Part shown: positions 16,093 to 24,000 of the stretch, one piece after another
Numbering within the stretch: position 1 is the first letter of the stretch
Layout: every line of letters starts with the position of its first letter
Source of the DNA: Suilimivivens sp964458255
GTDB taxonomy: Bacteria > Bacillota > Clostridia > Lachnospirales > Lachnospiraceae
Reading direction: 5' to 3'
Assembly: GCA_964458255.1 (NCBI GenBank)
Contig: CAYWHY010000014.1
Coordinates: 1 to 34,432, forward strand
DNA length: 34,432 nt
Made by a program: the position numbers and the translations under genes
The notes under the pieces: model-generated
Seen by the model: only the letters and a program-made list of their open reading frames with translations
What the model was told of the DNA's origin: nothing
Database searches by the model: none

Positions 16093-16896
16093 ATGAATGA
16101 TTTGATGAAAAAATTTTCGCTGGAAGGCAAAGTGGCACTGGTAACGGGAGGTGCACACGGTATCGGTTTTGCCATTGCGAGTGCCTATGCCAGGGCAGGG
16201 GCAACTGTCGTAATGAACAGCAGCAGTCAGGCATCACTTGATAAGGGACTTTCAGACTATGAACAAAATGGCATTAAGGTATGCGGCTATGTATGTGATG
16301 TTACCGATGAAAATGCGGTAAATGATATGGTGGCAAGAATTGAAAAAGAAGTCGGTGTGATTGATATCCTTGTAAATAATGCGGGGATTATCAAGAGAAT
16401 TCCCATGTGTGAAATGTCGACGGCAGAGTTTAAACAGGTGATTGATGTGGATTTGACGGCGCCTTTTATTGTGGCGAAGGCTGTTATTCCGGGTATGATT
16501 AAAAACGGACACGGAAAGATTATCAATGTTTGCTCTATGATGAGCGAATTGGGACGCGAGACAGTATCGGCTTATGCGGCTGCAAAGGGCGGTCTTAAGA
16601 TGCTGACCAAAAATATCGCTTCTGAATATGGTGCGTATAATATCCAGTGTAACGGTATCGGACCGGGCTATATTGCCACACCGCAGACAGCGCCTTTGCG
16701 TGAAGTACAGCCTGACGGAAGCAGACATCCTTTTGACCGGTTTATTATTGCAAAGACGCCTGCATCCCGTTGGGGAGAAGCAGAGGATTTAGAGGGACCT
16801 GCCGTATTCCTTGCCTCGGAAGCTTCTGATTTTGTAAATGGGCATATCCTCTATGTGGACGGCGGTATTTTGGCGTACATCGGTAAGCAACCGTAA
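16093..16896 (+). CDS. kduD: 2-deoxy-D-gluconate 3-dehydrogenase / DKII reductase (SDR)
   Basis: A 267-residue short-chain dehydrogenase. It reduces DKII to 2-keto-3-deoxygluconate (KDG) with NADH. The cofactor loop is TGGAHGIG, the second family motif is NNAG, and the catalytic set includes the CSMMSELG serine and Y161-x-x-x-K165 in SAYAAAKGG. The tail VNGHILYVDGG is the classic SDR end. I use the ATG at 16093, which has AAAAAGGA nine bases ahead; an ATG at 16084 lies directly against that site. It follows kduI in the pathway and in the operon. Confidence 0.95.
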   Translation: MNDLMKKFSLEGKVALVTGGAHGIGFAIASAYARAGATVVMNSSSQASLDKGLSDYEQNGIKVCGYVCDVTDENAVNDMVARIEKEVGVIDILVNNAGIIKRIPMCEMSTAEFKQVIDVDLTAPFIVAKAVIPGMIKNGHGKIINVCSMMSELGRETVSAYAAAKGGLKMLTKNIASEYGAYNIQCNGIGPGYIATPQTAPLREVQPDGSRHPFDRFIIAKTPASRWGEAEDLEGPAVFLASEASDFVNGHILYVDGGILAYIGKQP

Positions 16897-16930
16897 TTTA
16901 TTTAGAAATATTGGACAAAATTAAGAACAT

Positions 16931-17019
16931 TATAATTTATAGTAGAACTTGCAGAACAGAACGTGTATAATTATCATGTACAAATTTTGGAAAATACAAG
17001 CGTGATGTAAGCAGCTTGT
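16931..17019 (+). promoter_or_regulatory. Leader region of eda-kdgK: possible promoter and hairpin
   Basis: The 155-base gap between kduD and eda holds two TATAAT boxes (16931-16936 and 16966-16971) and a leader hairpin ACAAGC/GCTTGT (16996-17001/17014-17019). No convincing -35 element matches either box. The gap length suggests that eda-kdgK has its own promoter besides read-through from kduID. Confidence 0.35.
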
Positions 17020-17051
17020 GAAAAAGAAATAAAAAGATAAAGGAGAAAATC

Positions 17052-18017
17052 ATGAATGCGGTTTTAGAACAAATCAGTAAAATCGGTATCGTTCCGGTTG
17101 TAAAGATTGACAGAGCAGAGGATGCCCTTCCTTTGGCAAAAGCACTTTGTGCCGGCGGACTTCCCTGTGCAGAGGTTACTTTCCGTACCGATGCGGCAGC
17201 AGAAGCCATCAAAATTATGACAGACAATTTCCCTGACATGTGTGTAGGTGCAGGTACTGTTTTGAATGCAGCACAGGTAGATGCAGCAGTAGATGCAGGT
17301 GCTAAATTTATCGTAAGCCCCGGACTTAACCCAAACACTGTGAAATATTGTATCGGGAAGGGGGTTCCGATAACACCCGGGACTTCAAGCCCCAGCGATA
17401 TTGAAATGGCTATAGAACTTGGTCTTGATGTGGTTAAATTCTTCCCTGCAGAGCAGTCCGGCGGACTTGCCAAGATTAAAGCAATGGCAGCTCCTTATGT
17501 CAATATGAAATTTATGCCTACCGGCGGCATCAATGCCAAGAACTTAACTACTTATCTTGATTTCAACAAGATTATTGCTTGTGGCGGTTCATGGATGGTT
17601 CCCGGTGATTTAATTAACGCAGGTGAATGGGACAAGATTGAACAGCTGACAAGAGAAGCAGTACAGACCATGCTTGGTTTTGAACTGGCTCACGTAGGTA
17701 TCAATGCAGAAAATGAAGAAGAAGCACTTAAGTCTGCTAACAGATTTGCGTTTATTTTCGGTATGCCTGCTAAGGTTGGCAACAGCTCCATTTTTGCAGG
17801 CTCTGCAGTTGAAGTAATGAAGACGCCTTATCTTGGAAAGAGCGGACATATCGCTATCAGAACCAACTATATAGAAAGGGCTATGAATTATTTGTCCACA
17901 GTTCTTGGTGTAGAGTTCAACGAAGAATCTGCTAAGAAGGATGCAAAGGGTGCTTTAAAGGCAATCTATCTGAAAGAAGAAATCGGTGGATTTGCAGTAC
18001 ATCTTGTACAGAAATAA
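17052..18017 (+). CDS. eda: KDPG/KHG aldolase fused to a C-terminal VOC-like domain
   Basis: A 321-residue protein. Residues 1 to about 205 are a class I 2-keto-3-deoxy-6-phosphogluconate aldolase that splits KDPG into pyruvate and glyceraldehyde-3-phosphate. AEVTFRT holds the catalytic glutamate, VGAGTVL the phosphate or substrate loop, VVKFFPAE the Schiff-base lysine K129, and FMPTGGI the phosphate site. Stand-alone Eda ends at about 205-215. Here another 110 residues follow, starting FELAHVGINAENEEEA and including GHIAIRTNYIERAMNYL and GFAVHLVQK, which look like a vicinal-oxygen-chelate (glyoxalase-type) fold. The role of that domain is unknown. AAAGGAG is eight bases before the ATG. kdgK follows after 27 bases. 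Confidence 0.94.
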   Translation: MNAVLEQISKIGIVPVVKIDRAEDALPLAKALCAGGLPCAEVTFRTDAAAEAIKIMTDNFPDMCVGAGTVLNAAQVDAAVDAGAKFIVSPGLNPNTVKYCIGKGVPITPGTSSPSDIEMAIELGLDVVKFFPAEQSGGLAKIKAMAAPYVNMKFMPTGGINAKNLTTYLDFNKIIACGGSWMVPGDLINAGEWDKIEQLTREAVQTMLGFELAHVGINAENEEEALKSANRFAFIFGMPAKVGNSSIFAGSAVEVMKTPYLGKSGHIAIRTNYIERAMNYLSTVLGVEFNEESAKKDAKGALKAIYLKEEIGGFAVHLVQK

Positions 18018-18044
18018 AATCATAAGCAGAAAGGAAAATGAAAA

Positions 18045-19076
18045 ATGGCAAAAGTAATTACTATGGGCGAAATCATGCTCAGATTATCAACACCCAACAA
18101 TGAAAAATTTATTCAGGCTGACGAGTTTGACATCAACTACGGCGGCGGTGAAGCAAACGTAGCCGTATCTTTGGCAAACTACGGGCATGACGCAGAATTC
18201 GTAACAGCAGTTCCCGACAATGAAATTGGTGAATGTGCCGTTGCTGCTTTAAGAAAATACAATGTAGGAACAAAGAACATTGCAAAATGCGGTGAAAGAC
18301 TTGGTATCTATTTCTTAGAGTCAGGTTCCGCAATGAGACCTTCCAAGGTGGTTTATGACAGAGCTCATTCCTCTATCGCTACAGCTACAGAAGCAGATTT
18401 TGATTTTGATGCTATTTTTGAAGGTGCTGACTGGTTCCACTTTACGGGAATCACACCTGCTGTATCTGACAGTGCGGCAGAGCTTACAGAAAAGGCTTTA
18501 ATCGCAGCTAAGAAGCATGGCGTAAAAGTATCTGTTGACTTAAACTTCCGTAAGAAACTCTGGACTTCCGAAAAAGCTCAGAAGGTTATGACAAATCTTA
18601 TGAAATATGTTGATGTTTGTATCGGTAACGAAGAAGACGCAGAACTTGTTCTCGGATTTAAGCCCGGTGAAACGGATGTAACAAGTGGTGAGTTAGAGCT
18701 TGCAGGCTACAAGTCAATCTTTGAACAGATGGTAGATAAATTTAACTTTGAATACTGTGTATCTTCCTTACGTGTAAGCCGTTCTGCTTCCGATAACGGA
18801 TGGTCTGCATGTATTTATAAAAGAGATACCAAGGAATTTTATCATTCCAAGGAATACAGAATTCATCCCATCATTGACCGCGTAGGTGGTGGTGATTCCT
18901 TCGCAGGCGGTGTTATCTGTGGTATGTTAGACGGTAAGGATTTCAAGGCTGCTCTTGAGTTTGGTGTAGCAGCATCAGCCCTTAAGCATACAATCCCCGG
19001 TGACTTTAACTTAGTATCCAGAAAAGAAGTTGAAACACTCGCAGGCGGCGATGCTTCGGGTCGTGTACAGAGATAA
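18045..19076 (+). CDS. kdgK: 2-keto-3-deoxygluconate kinase (PfkB family)
   Basis: A 343-residue sugar kinase that phosphorylates KDG to KDPG with ATP, feeding the aldolase encoded just before it. The N-terminal GEIMLRLSTPN and DINYGGGEANVAVSLANYG are the PfkB substrate-binding signature. SVDLNFRKKLW is a typical inner motif. RVGGGDSFAGGVICGML is PfkB signature 2, with the catalytic base at D284. A kinase for another sugar acid is possible, but the neighbours kduI, kduD and eda make KDG the best substrate. AGAAAGGAA precedes the ATG. It ends the uronate cluster. Confidence 0.93.
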   Translation: MAKVITMGEIMLRLSTPNNEKFIQADEFDINYGGGEANVAVSLANYGHDAEFVTAVPDNEIGECAVAALRKYNVGTKNIAKCGERLGIYFLESGSAMRPSKVVYDRAHSSIATATEADFDFDAIFEGADWFHFTGITPAVSDSAAELTEKALIAAKKHGVKVSVDLNFRKKLWTSEKAQKVMTNLMKYVDVCIGNEEDAELVLGFKPGETDVTSGELELAGYKSIFEQMVDKFNFEYCVSSLRVSRSASDNGWSACIYKRDTKEFYHSKEYRIHPIIDRVGGGDSFAGGVICGMLDGKDFKAALEFGVAASALKHTIPGDFNLVSRKEVETLAGGDASGRVQR

Positions 19077-19123
19077 TCCGTAACGGGTACAACAATAATC
19101 TGTAAAAATAAAAAGAAGGAAGT

Positions 19124-19153
19124 TGCCTCTCTGTCTGCATGGACGGAGAGGCA
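19124..19153 (+). terminator. Strong hairpin between kdgK and the lipoprotein gene
   Basis: TGCCTCTCTGTC (19124-19135) pairs with GACGGAGAGGCA (19142-19153), 12 bp with one T-G pair and loop TGCATG. The tail after it is only ATTGTTG, so termination is uncertain. The GAGGG ribosome site of the next gene starts five bases after the stem, so it may also protect or mask that start. Confidence 0.5.
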
Positions 19154-19170
19154 TTGTTGAGGGAAAAAAT

Positions 19171-19956
19171 TTGAAAAAGAAATTGGTAGTATTTACATTC
19201 GTTTTAACAATGGCGGGAAGTATATTCCTGACAGCCTGCGGCAGTGAAAGTGAAGATGCACAGGCAAATGTGGAAATGGAAACAGAAGAAACTGAAGAAG
19301 AAAAGGCTAAAGCAGGGGAAGAGACCGGGAAAGAAGATAAGGCGGAAGAAGAGGCAAAAGCTGAGGAAGAAAATGCAGCAAAGGAAGAGAAAAAAACAGA
19401 GGCAGAGGAAGAAACAGCTGACGAGTACATAAAAGGTATTATTACGGAAAACGGTTGGGAAAGTGAATGGATTGGAATTCGTTATACCACACCGGAAGGC
19501 ATGAATATGTCATCAGAAGAAGAACTTGATGAGGTTATGGGTCTTGGAAAAGAAGTGCTTGCTGATGATTATACGGAAAGACAGCTTGCTTATGCGGAGA
19601 TGGTTTCTGTATATGAAATGATGAGTGTTGACGAAGCAGGTGCGACGAATGTATTTGTTACCGTAGAAAAGCTTCCCAAGACACTGACAACAGAGGAATT
19701 CGTTGATTTAATGATCAATAATTTGGAATGTGTGACTGCTATACAGTATGAGATTAGTAGCAGAGATGAAATGGTGACTATCGGAGCACGTGAGTTTAAC
19801 AAAGTGGCATGTAAAGCAGATTATCAGGGCGTTGCAATGTGTCAGGATTATTACACAACCGTGATTGGCGACAGAGCAGTAACAATTGCCATAACTTATA
19901 TTGATATGACTGACGATCTGGCACAGGAAGTTTTTGATGCATTTGGTGCATATTAA
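19171..19956 (+). CDS. Lipoprotein with Glu/Lys-rich linker
   Basis: A 261-residue lipoprotein. The start is a TTG with GAGGG seven bases ahead. An upstream in-frame TTG lies inside the hairpin at 19124 and is rejected. The signal peptide KKKLVVFTFVLTMAGSIF ends in the lipobox LTAC with the acylated cysteine at residue 23. Residues of about 30-86 are almost only Glu, Lys and Ala, a flexible charged stalk or helix. The rest, about residues 90-261, is a compact mixed domain (IRYTTPEGMNMSSEEELDE, later CQDYYTTVIGDRAVTIAIT) that I do not recognise. Expected on the outer face of the membrane. A terminator follows. Confidence 0.78.
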   Translation: MKKKLVVFTFVLTMAGSIFLTACGSESEDAQANVEMETEETEEEKAKAGEETGKEDKAEEEAKAEEENAAKEEKKTEAEEETADEYIKGIITENGWESEWIGIRYTTPEGMNMSSEEELDEVMGLGKEVLADDYTERQLAYAEMVSVYEMMSVDEAGATNVFVTVEKLPKTLTTEEFVDLMINNLECVTAIQYEISSRDEMVTIGAREFNKVACKADYQGVAMCQDYYTTVIGDRAVTIAITYIDMTDDLAQEVFDAFGAY

Positions 19957-19974
19957 ACCGTAGTGAACAATAGG

Positions 19975-20017
19975 GACATCATGACGGAAGGAAAAATCCG
20001 TTCATGGTGTCTTTTTT
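19975..20017 (+). terminator. Rho-independent terminator after the Glu/Lys-rich lipoprotein
   Basis: GACATCATGACGGA (19975-19988) pairs with TCCGTTCATGGTGTC (19997-20011), with one bulged base, followed by TTTTTT. Confidence 0.9.
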
Positions 20018-20127
20018 ACTTTTAAAGAAATTTTTTTATGTTATAAAACAGGCTCAAAATGTCATTTGCAGGTATATTCTAAAATGAGAGCGGGTATCGG
20101 TATGAGGACACCGGAAAGAGGAAGAAT

Positions 20128-20922
20128 ATGAAGCAGGCAATACTTTGGGCATCGGCAGGAACCGGTTTTACCTTTTTTATGACTGTACTGGGAGCAAGTC
20201 TGGTCTTTCTTTTTAAGAGAGAAATGGAAAAAAACATACAAAAGCTTTTGCTTGGAGTTGCTGCAGGCGTGATGATAGCAGCTTCCATGTGGTCACTCCT
20301 TTCACCGGCTATTGAAGAGGCAGAGGAAAGGGGACAAATCGCGTGGATACCTGCTGCGGGTGGATTCGCGTTTGGGGGATTGTTTTTACTTTGCATTGAC
20401 CTTTTATTGCCCCGCCTTTATAGAAAAGAACAGACGAAGGAAAAAGAACAGACAGCTTTTCACAGGATGATATTGCTGGTGCTTGCCATAACACTTCATA
20501 ATATCCCGGAGGGAATGGTCGTTGGCCTTGCCTTTGCACTGGCAGCACAAAAGGTGCCTGATATAAGCCGGTATGCTGTGGCGCTTACGCTGGCATTTGG
20601 TATGGGAATTCAAAATTTTCCGGAGGGTGCTTCAGTTGCATTATCTCTTCGGAAAGAGGGAGTCAGCAGGCGAAACGCTTTTTTCATAGCAGGTTTAACG
20701 GGAGTGGCGGAACCATTTTTCGGAGTCGGAATTACGCTTATTGCATCACAGATTTTATCATATATGTCGTGGCTTTTATCTTTTGCGGCCGGTGCCATGA
20801 TTTACGTGGTTTCTAAAGAACTGATACCGGAGGCAAATGAAGGCGGTTATTCTAATTACGGGACTGTGGGAATCATGATAGGTTTTCTCATTATGATGAT
20901 TCTGGATGTGGCGCTGGGATAA
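20128..20922 (+). CDS. ZIP family metal transporter
   Basis: A 264-residue inner-membrane protein with about eight transmembrane segments, the usual ZIP count. ITLHNIPEGMVVGLAF and FGMGIQNFPEGASVAL are the paired metal-binding helices (HNxPEG and NFPEG). It fits the GufA/ZupT branch of ZIP proteins, which import zinc and other divalent ions; the ion here is not determined. A hydrophilic loop (about residues 93-114, RLYRKEQTKEKEQ) takes the place of the usual His-rich loop and has a single histidine. GAAAGAGGAAGAAT precedes the ATG. It is monocistronic between two terminator or promoter regions. No metal regulator site was recognised. Confidence 0.92.
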   Translation: MKQAILWASAGTGFTFFMTVLGASLVFLFKREMEKNIQKLLLGVAAGVMIAASMWSLLSPAIEEAEERGQIAWIPAAGGFAFGGLFLLCIDLLLPRLYRKEQTKEKEQTAFHRMILLVLAITLHNIPEGMVVGLAFALAAQKVPDISRYAVALTLAFGMGIQNFPEGASVALSLRKEGVSRRNAFFIAGLTGVAEPFFGVGITLIASQILSYMSWLLSFAAGAMIYVVSKELIPEANEGGYSNYGTVGIMIGFLIMMILDVALG

Positions 20923-20945
20923 AAGTAACAAAAATAAAAAGTCTG

Positions 20946-20974
20946 TTGACAGACATATAAAAATCTGTTACCAT
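20946..20974 (+). promoter_or_regulatory. Candidate promoter of the type VII secretion-like locus
   Basis: A perfect TTGACA (20946-20951), a 17-base spacer and TACCAT (20969-20974). The -35 sits inside the palindrome GTCTGT-TG-ACAGAC (20941-20954), itself flanked by GTAACA and TGTTAC arms at nearly equal distance. Downstream, TTATCTAA occurs twice, 19 bp apart, before the essC ribosome site. A dimeric regulator is possible. Confidence 0.5.
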
Positions 20975-21084
20975 AAATTCACTTCAAAGTTTCTTATAAA
21001 ATATTTTATCTAAATTCTGATAACTTATCTAAGCATTCAGAAATTATCCAAAGAAAGTGGAAAGAAAAAGTAGGAGGTGTTTGC

Positions 21085-24000
21085 TTGAGTGCCCATAAAG
21101 CAGAAAAGAATGGGCTGAATGTTTTTTTGTATTTATATACTCCGGAAATTTGTTTGAAGGAAAAAAAGATTTTTTATCCCGGGCAAGAGATTGTGATAGA
21201 GATGGCGAAGGATAGGATTCAGTTAGAAGATGACTTGAAATTTAGTGTAAAGAGGCTTGCCGCAGGCTGGCAGGTTGAGGGAAAAGAGGTCAGTGGGGAA
21301 AATTATTTTTTCCTGACAAACAAGAAAAAGGAGCAGGTTCTTCTTATCCTTTCAGAAGAAAAAGCGGAAACGGTTGCGTGTGGAAGGATTGCCATGATAA
21401 ATGGATGTGAAGTGAAGGCAGGAACGGATTTTCACAGTTCTGTTTTTTATGAATATGCCACATTTGTGGAAAAGGAAGCACTTTGTCTGTTTCGCCAAAA
21501 AGACAGCTATCTTTTGAGGATACCGGCTGCAGACAAAGAACGGAAGCTGCCGGGGGTGTATGTCAACGGACAGGCATGCTATGGTGAGGTGCTTTTGCAA
21601 AAGGGAGACAAAATAGAAATGTTTGGTTTATCTCTTTTGCTGCTACCGGATTTGCTGTTGTGTACCTCTTTTTACGGCACTATGCGAATGGCACAAAGAC
21701 AATGGGTTCCTGAAAAAAAACAGACATCCGGGATAGCTCCTGCCTGGGAAAATCCTGTGGAAGAAATGGTGATTGAGGATAGTGAACTTTACAAAGAAGA
21801 ACTGGAGCTTGAACCGCCGCAGGCAAAGAAAAGAGAAACGGATGGGCCGCTTGCATTGGCATTAGGTCCATCCGTGACCATGATTTTGCCGACGCTGCTT
21901 ATGACGTATCTGATAGGGAATACGGCCGGTGGGATTCCATATTATGCAGCTACACTTGCCATGACGGTTGCCTCTGCCTTCTTCAGTGTATTTTGGGGAT
22001 GTATGAATCACTGTTACAAAAAACATATCAGCAAAAAAGAAGAAAAAATAAGAAGAAAAACATACCGTGATTACCTGCAAAATATGGAAATGTATCTGCA
22101 GAGGTGTTTTTCGGGGAATCGCAGCATGATGTTGGAACAGTATCCTCATTACGGTAGTCTTTTAGGAGAAAGGGATGGTAAGAGTAAAATTTTATGGAAC
22201 AGAGGAAGTGACAGAAAAGACTTATGGTTTGTAAGACTCGGGCTTGGAGAGATACCTTTTCAGGTACATGTAAAACTGCCAAAGAAAAGCAGAGATTTTT
22301 TAAAAGATCCGCTGATGGAAGAAGCCTGTGAAATGGCAGAAAAATATAGGACTTTGCCACAAGTGCCGGTTGGTATCTCTGTAGAAGGTACAAACAGTAT
22401 CGGGTTTACGGGAGAAGAAATTTATCCGGTATTGTTGCAGGCTCTGGTACAGTTGGCTGCAGGACACGCAAGTGAACGATTACGGCTTATATATTTTTAC
22501 CATGAGGAATATTGTAAGGAAAAAGAAATCGCAGATTGTCTCAAATGGCTTCCTCATGTATGGGATGAAGGAAGAAAGGTTCGCTTCTTAGCAGGAAATG
22601 AAAAAGAAGCAGGAGAAATATTGCCGTTGTTATCGGGTGAGCATGAATCACCTAAACGAATGAAGGAGCGTTTTTCGATTTTTATAATTGCCAATCCGGA
22701 GCTGATAAAGGGAGAAGGACTGTATCGTATGCTTGTGGAAAAGAAAGAAGAAAAAGATTTCTGTGTTATATATGTTGCTTCAAAAAGAGAACAGATTCCG
22801 GGAGAGTGTAATTGTCTTATATGGAAGGAAAAACATGAAATCCGGCAATATCTGCAAGGTACTTTGAAAAAGCAGAAGGTAATATGGGAAGAATGTAGTG
22901 TAAAACAGGCTGATACCTATATGAGAAAACTTGCCGGAAAAAGTAAAATAAAAATGACAGAAGCCGGAATATGGGAAAGAGTTTCGTTCCTTGATTTATA
23001 TGGATGCAGTTGTATCAGGGAATTAAACTGTCCAATGCGGTGGCAGGAAAATCAGACAAAAGACAGGATTCGTGTTCCGATAGGAAAAGGAGCAGATGCC
23101 AGACTGCTGTTTCTTGATATTCATGAAAAATTTCATGGACCTCACGGGCTTGTAGCGGGTACAACGGGAGCCGGAAAAAGTGAATTGCTGCAAACCTATC
23201 TTTTATCACTTGCCGTTTCTTTCAGCCCGGAGGATGTAAATTTTTTTATTATTGATTACAAGGGCGGTGGCATGGGTGATACTTTGCAAAGGCTGCCTCA
23301 TTGCAGTGGTGTGGTTTCCAATCTTTCCGGCAGGCAGATTAAACGGGCACTTTTATCCATTAAAAGTGAAAATACAAGAAGGCAGAGAATGTTAAGCCGG
23401 GCAAAGGTCAGTCATATTGGAGAATATACAGAGCTTTATAAAGAAGGCAAAGTAAAAGAGCCTATGACACATTTGCTATTGGTAGTGGATGAATTTGCAG
23501 AATTAAAAAGAGAAGAACCGGAATTTATGCAGGAAATTATCAGTGTTTCACAGGTTGGCAGAAGCCTTGGAGTGCATTTGATTCTGGCAACCCAAAAACC
23601 GGCAGGGACAGTGGATGACAAAATTTGGAGTAATACAAGATTCAGACTGTGTCTGCGAGTTTCAGATAAACAGGACAGTATGGATATGCTTCGAAGACCG
23701 GAAGCAGCATTTCTGACAGGTGCAGGAAGAGGATACCTTCAGGTTGGAAATAATGAGCTGTTTATACAGTTTCAGACCGGGTACAGCAAAGAAACCTATC
23801 AGGCAGATAAAAAAGTCAGGGAAAGTACCATTTTACTGACCAATACGGGAAAAAAACTGACGGCAGAGAAAAAAGAGGATTACAAAATGCCCACTCAGTT
23901 AAATGCTACCGTAGAGTATATTTGTAAGACGGCTGATGACCTTGGCTATGAACATGCGAGAACTTTATGGATGCCGGAACTTTCGGAAAAAATAGTTCTG

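Noticed and set aside
19244..19432. Lys/Arg-rich plus-strand frame inside the lipoprotein gene
   Set aside because: A frame-shifted reading of GAA/AAA-rich codons from the Glu/Lys stalk, with no start signal.
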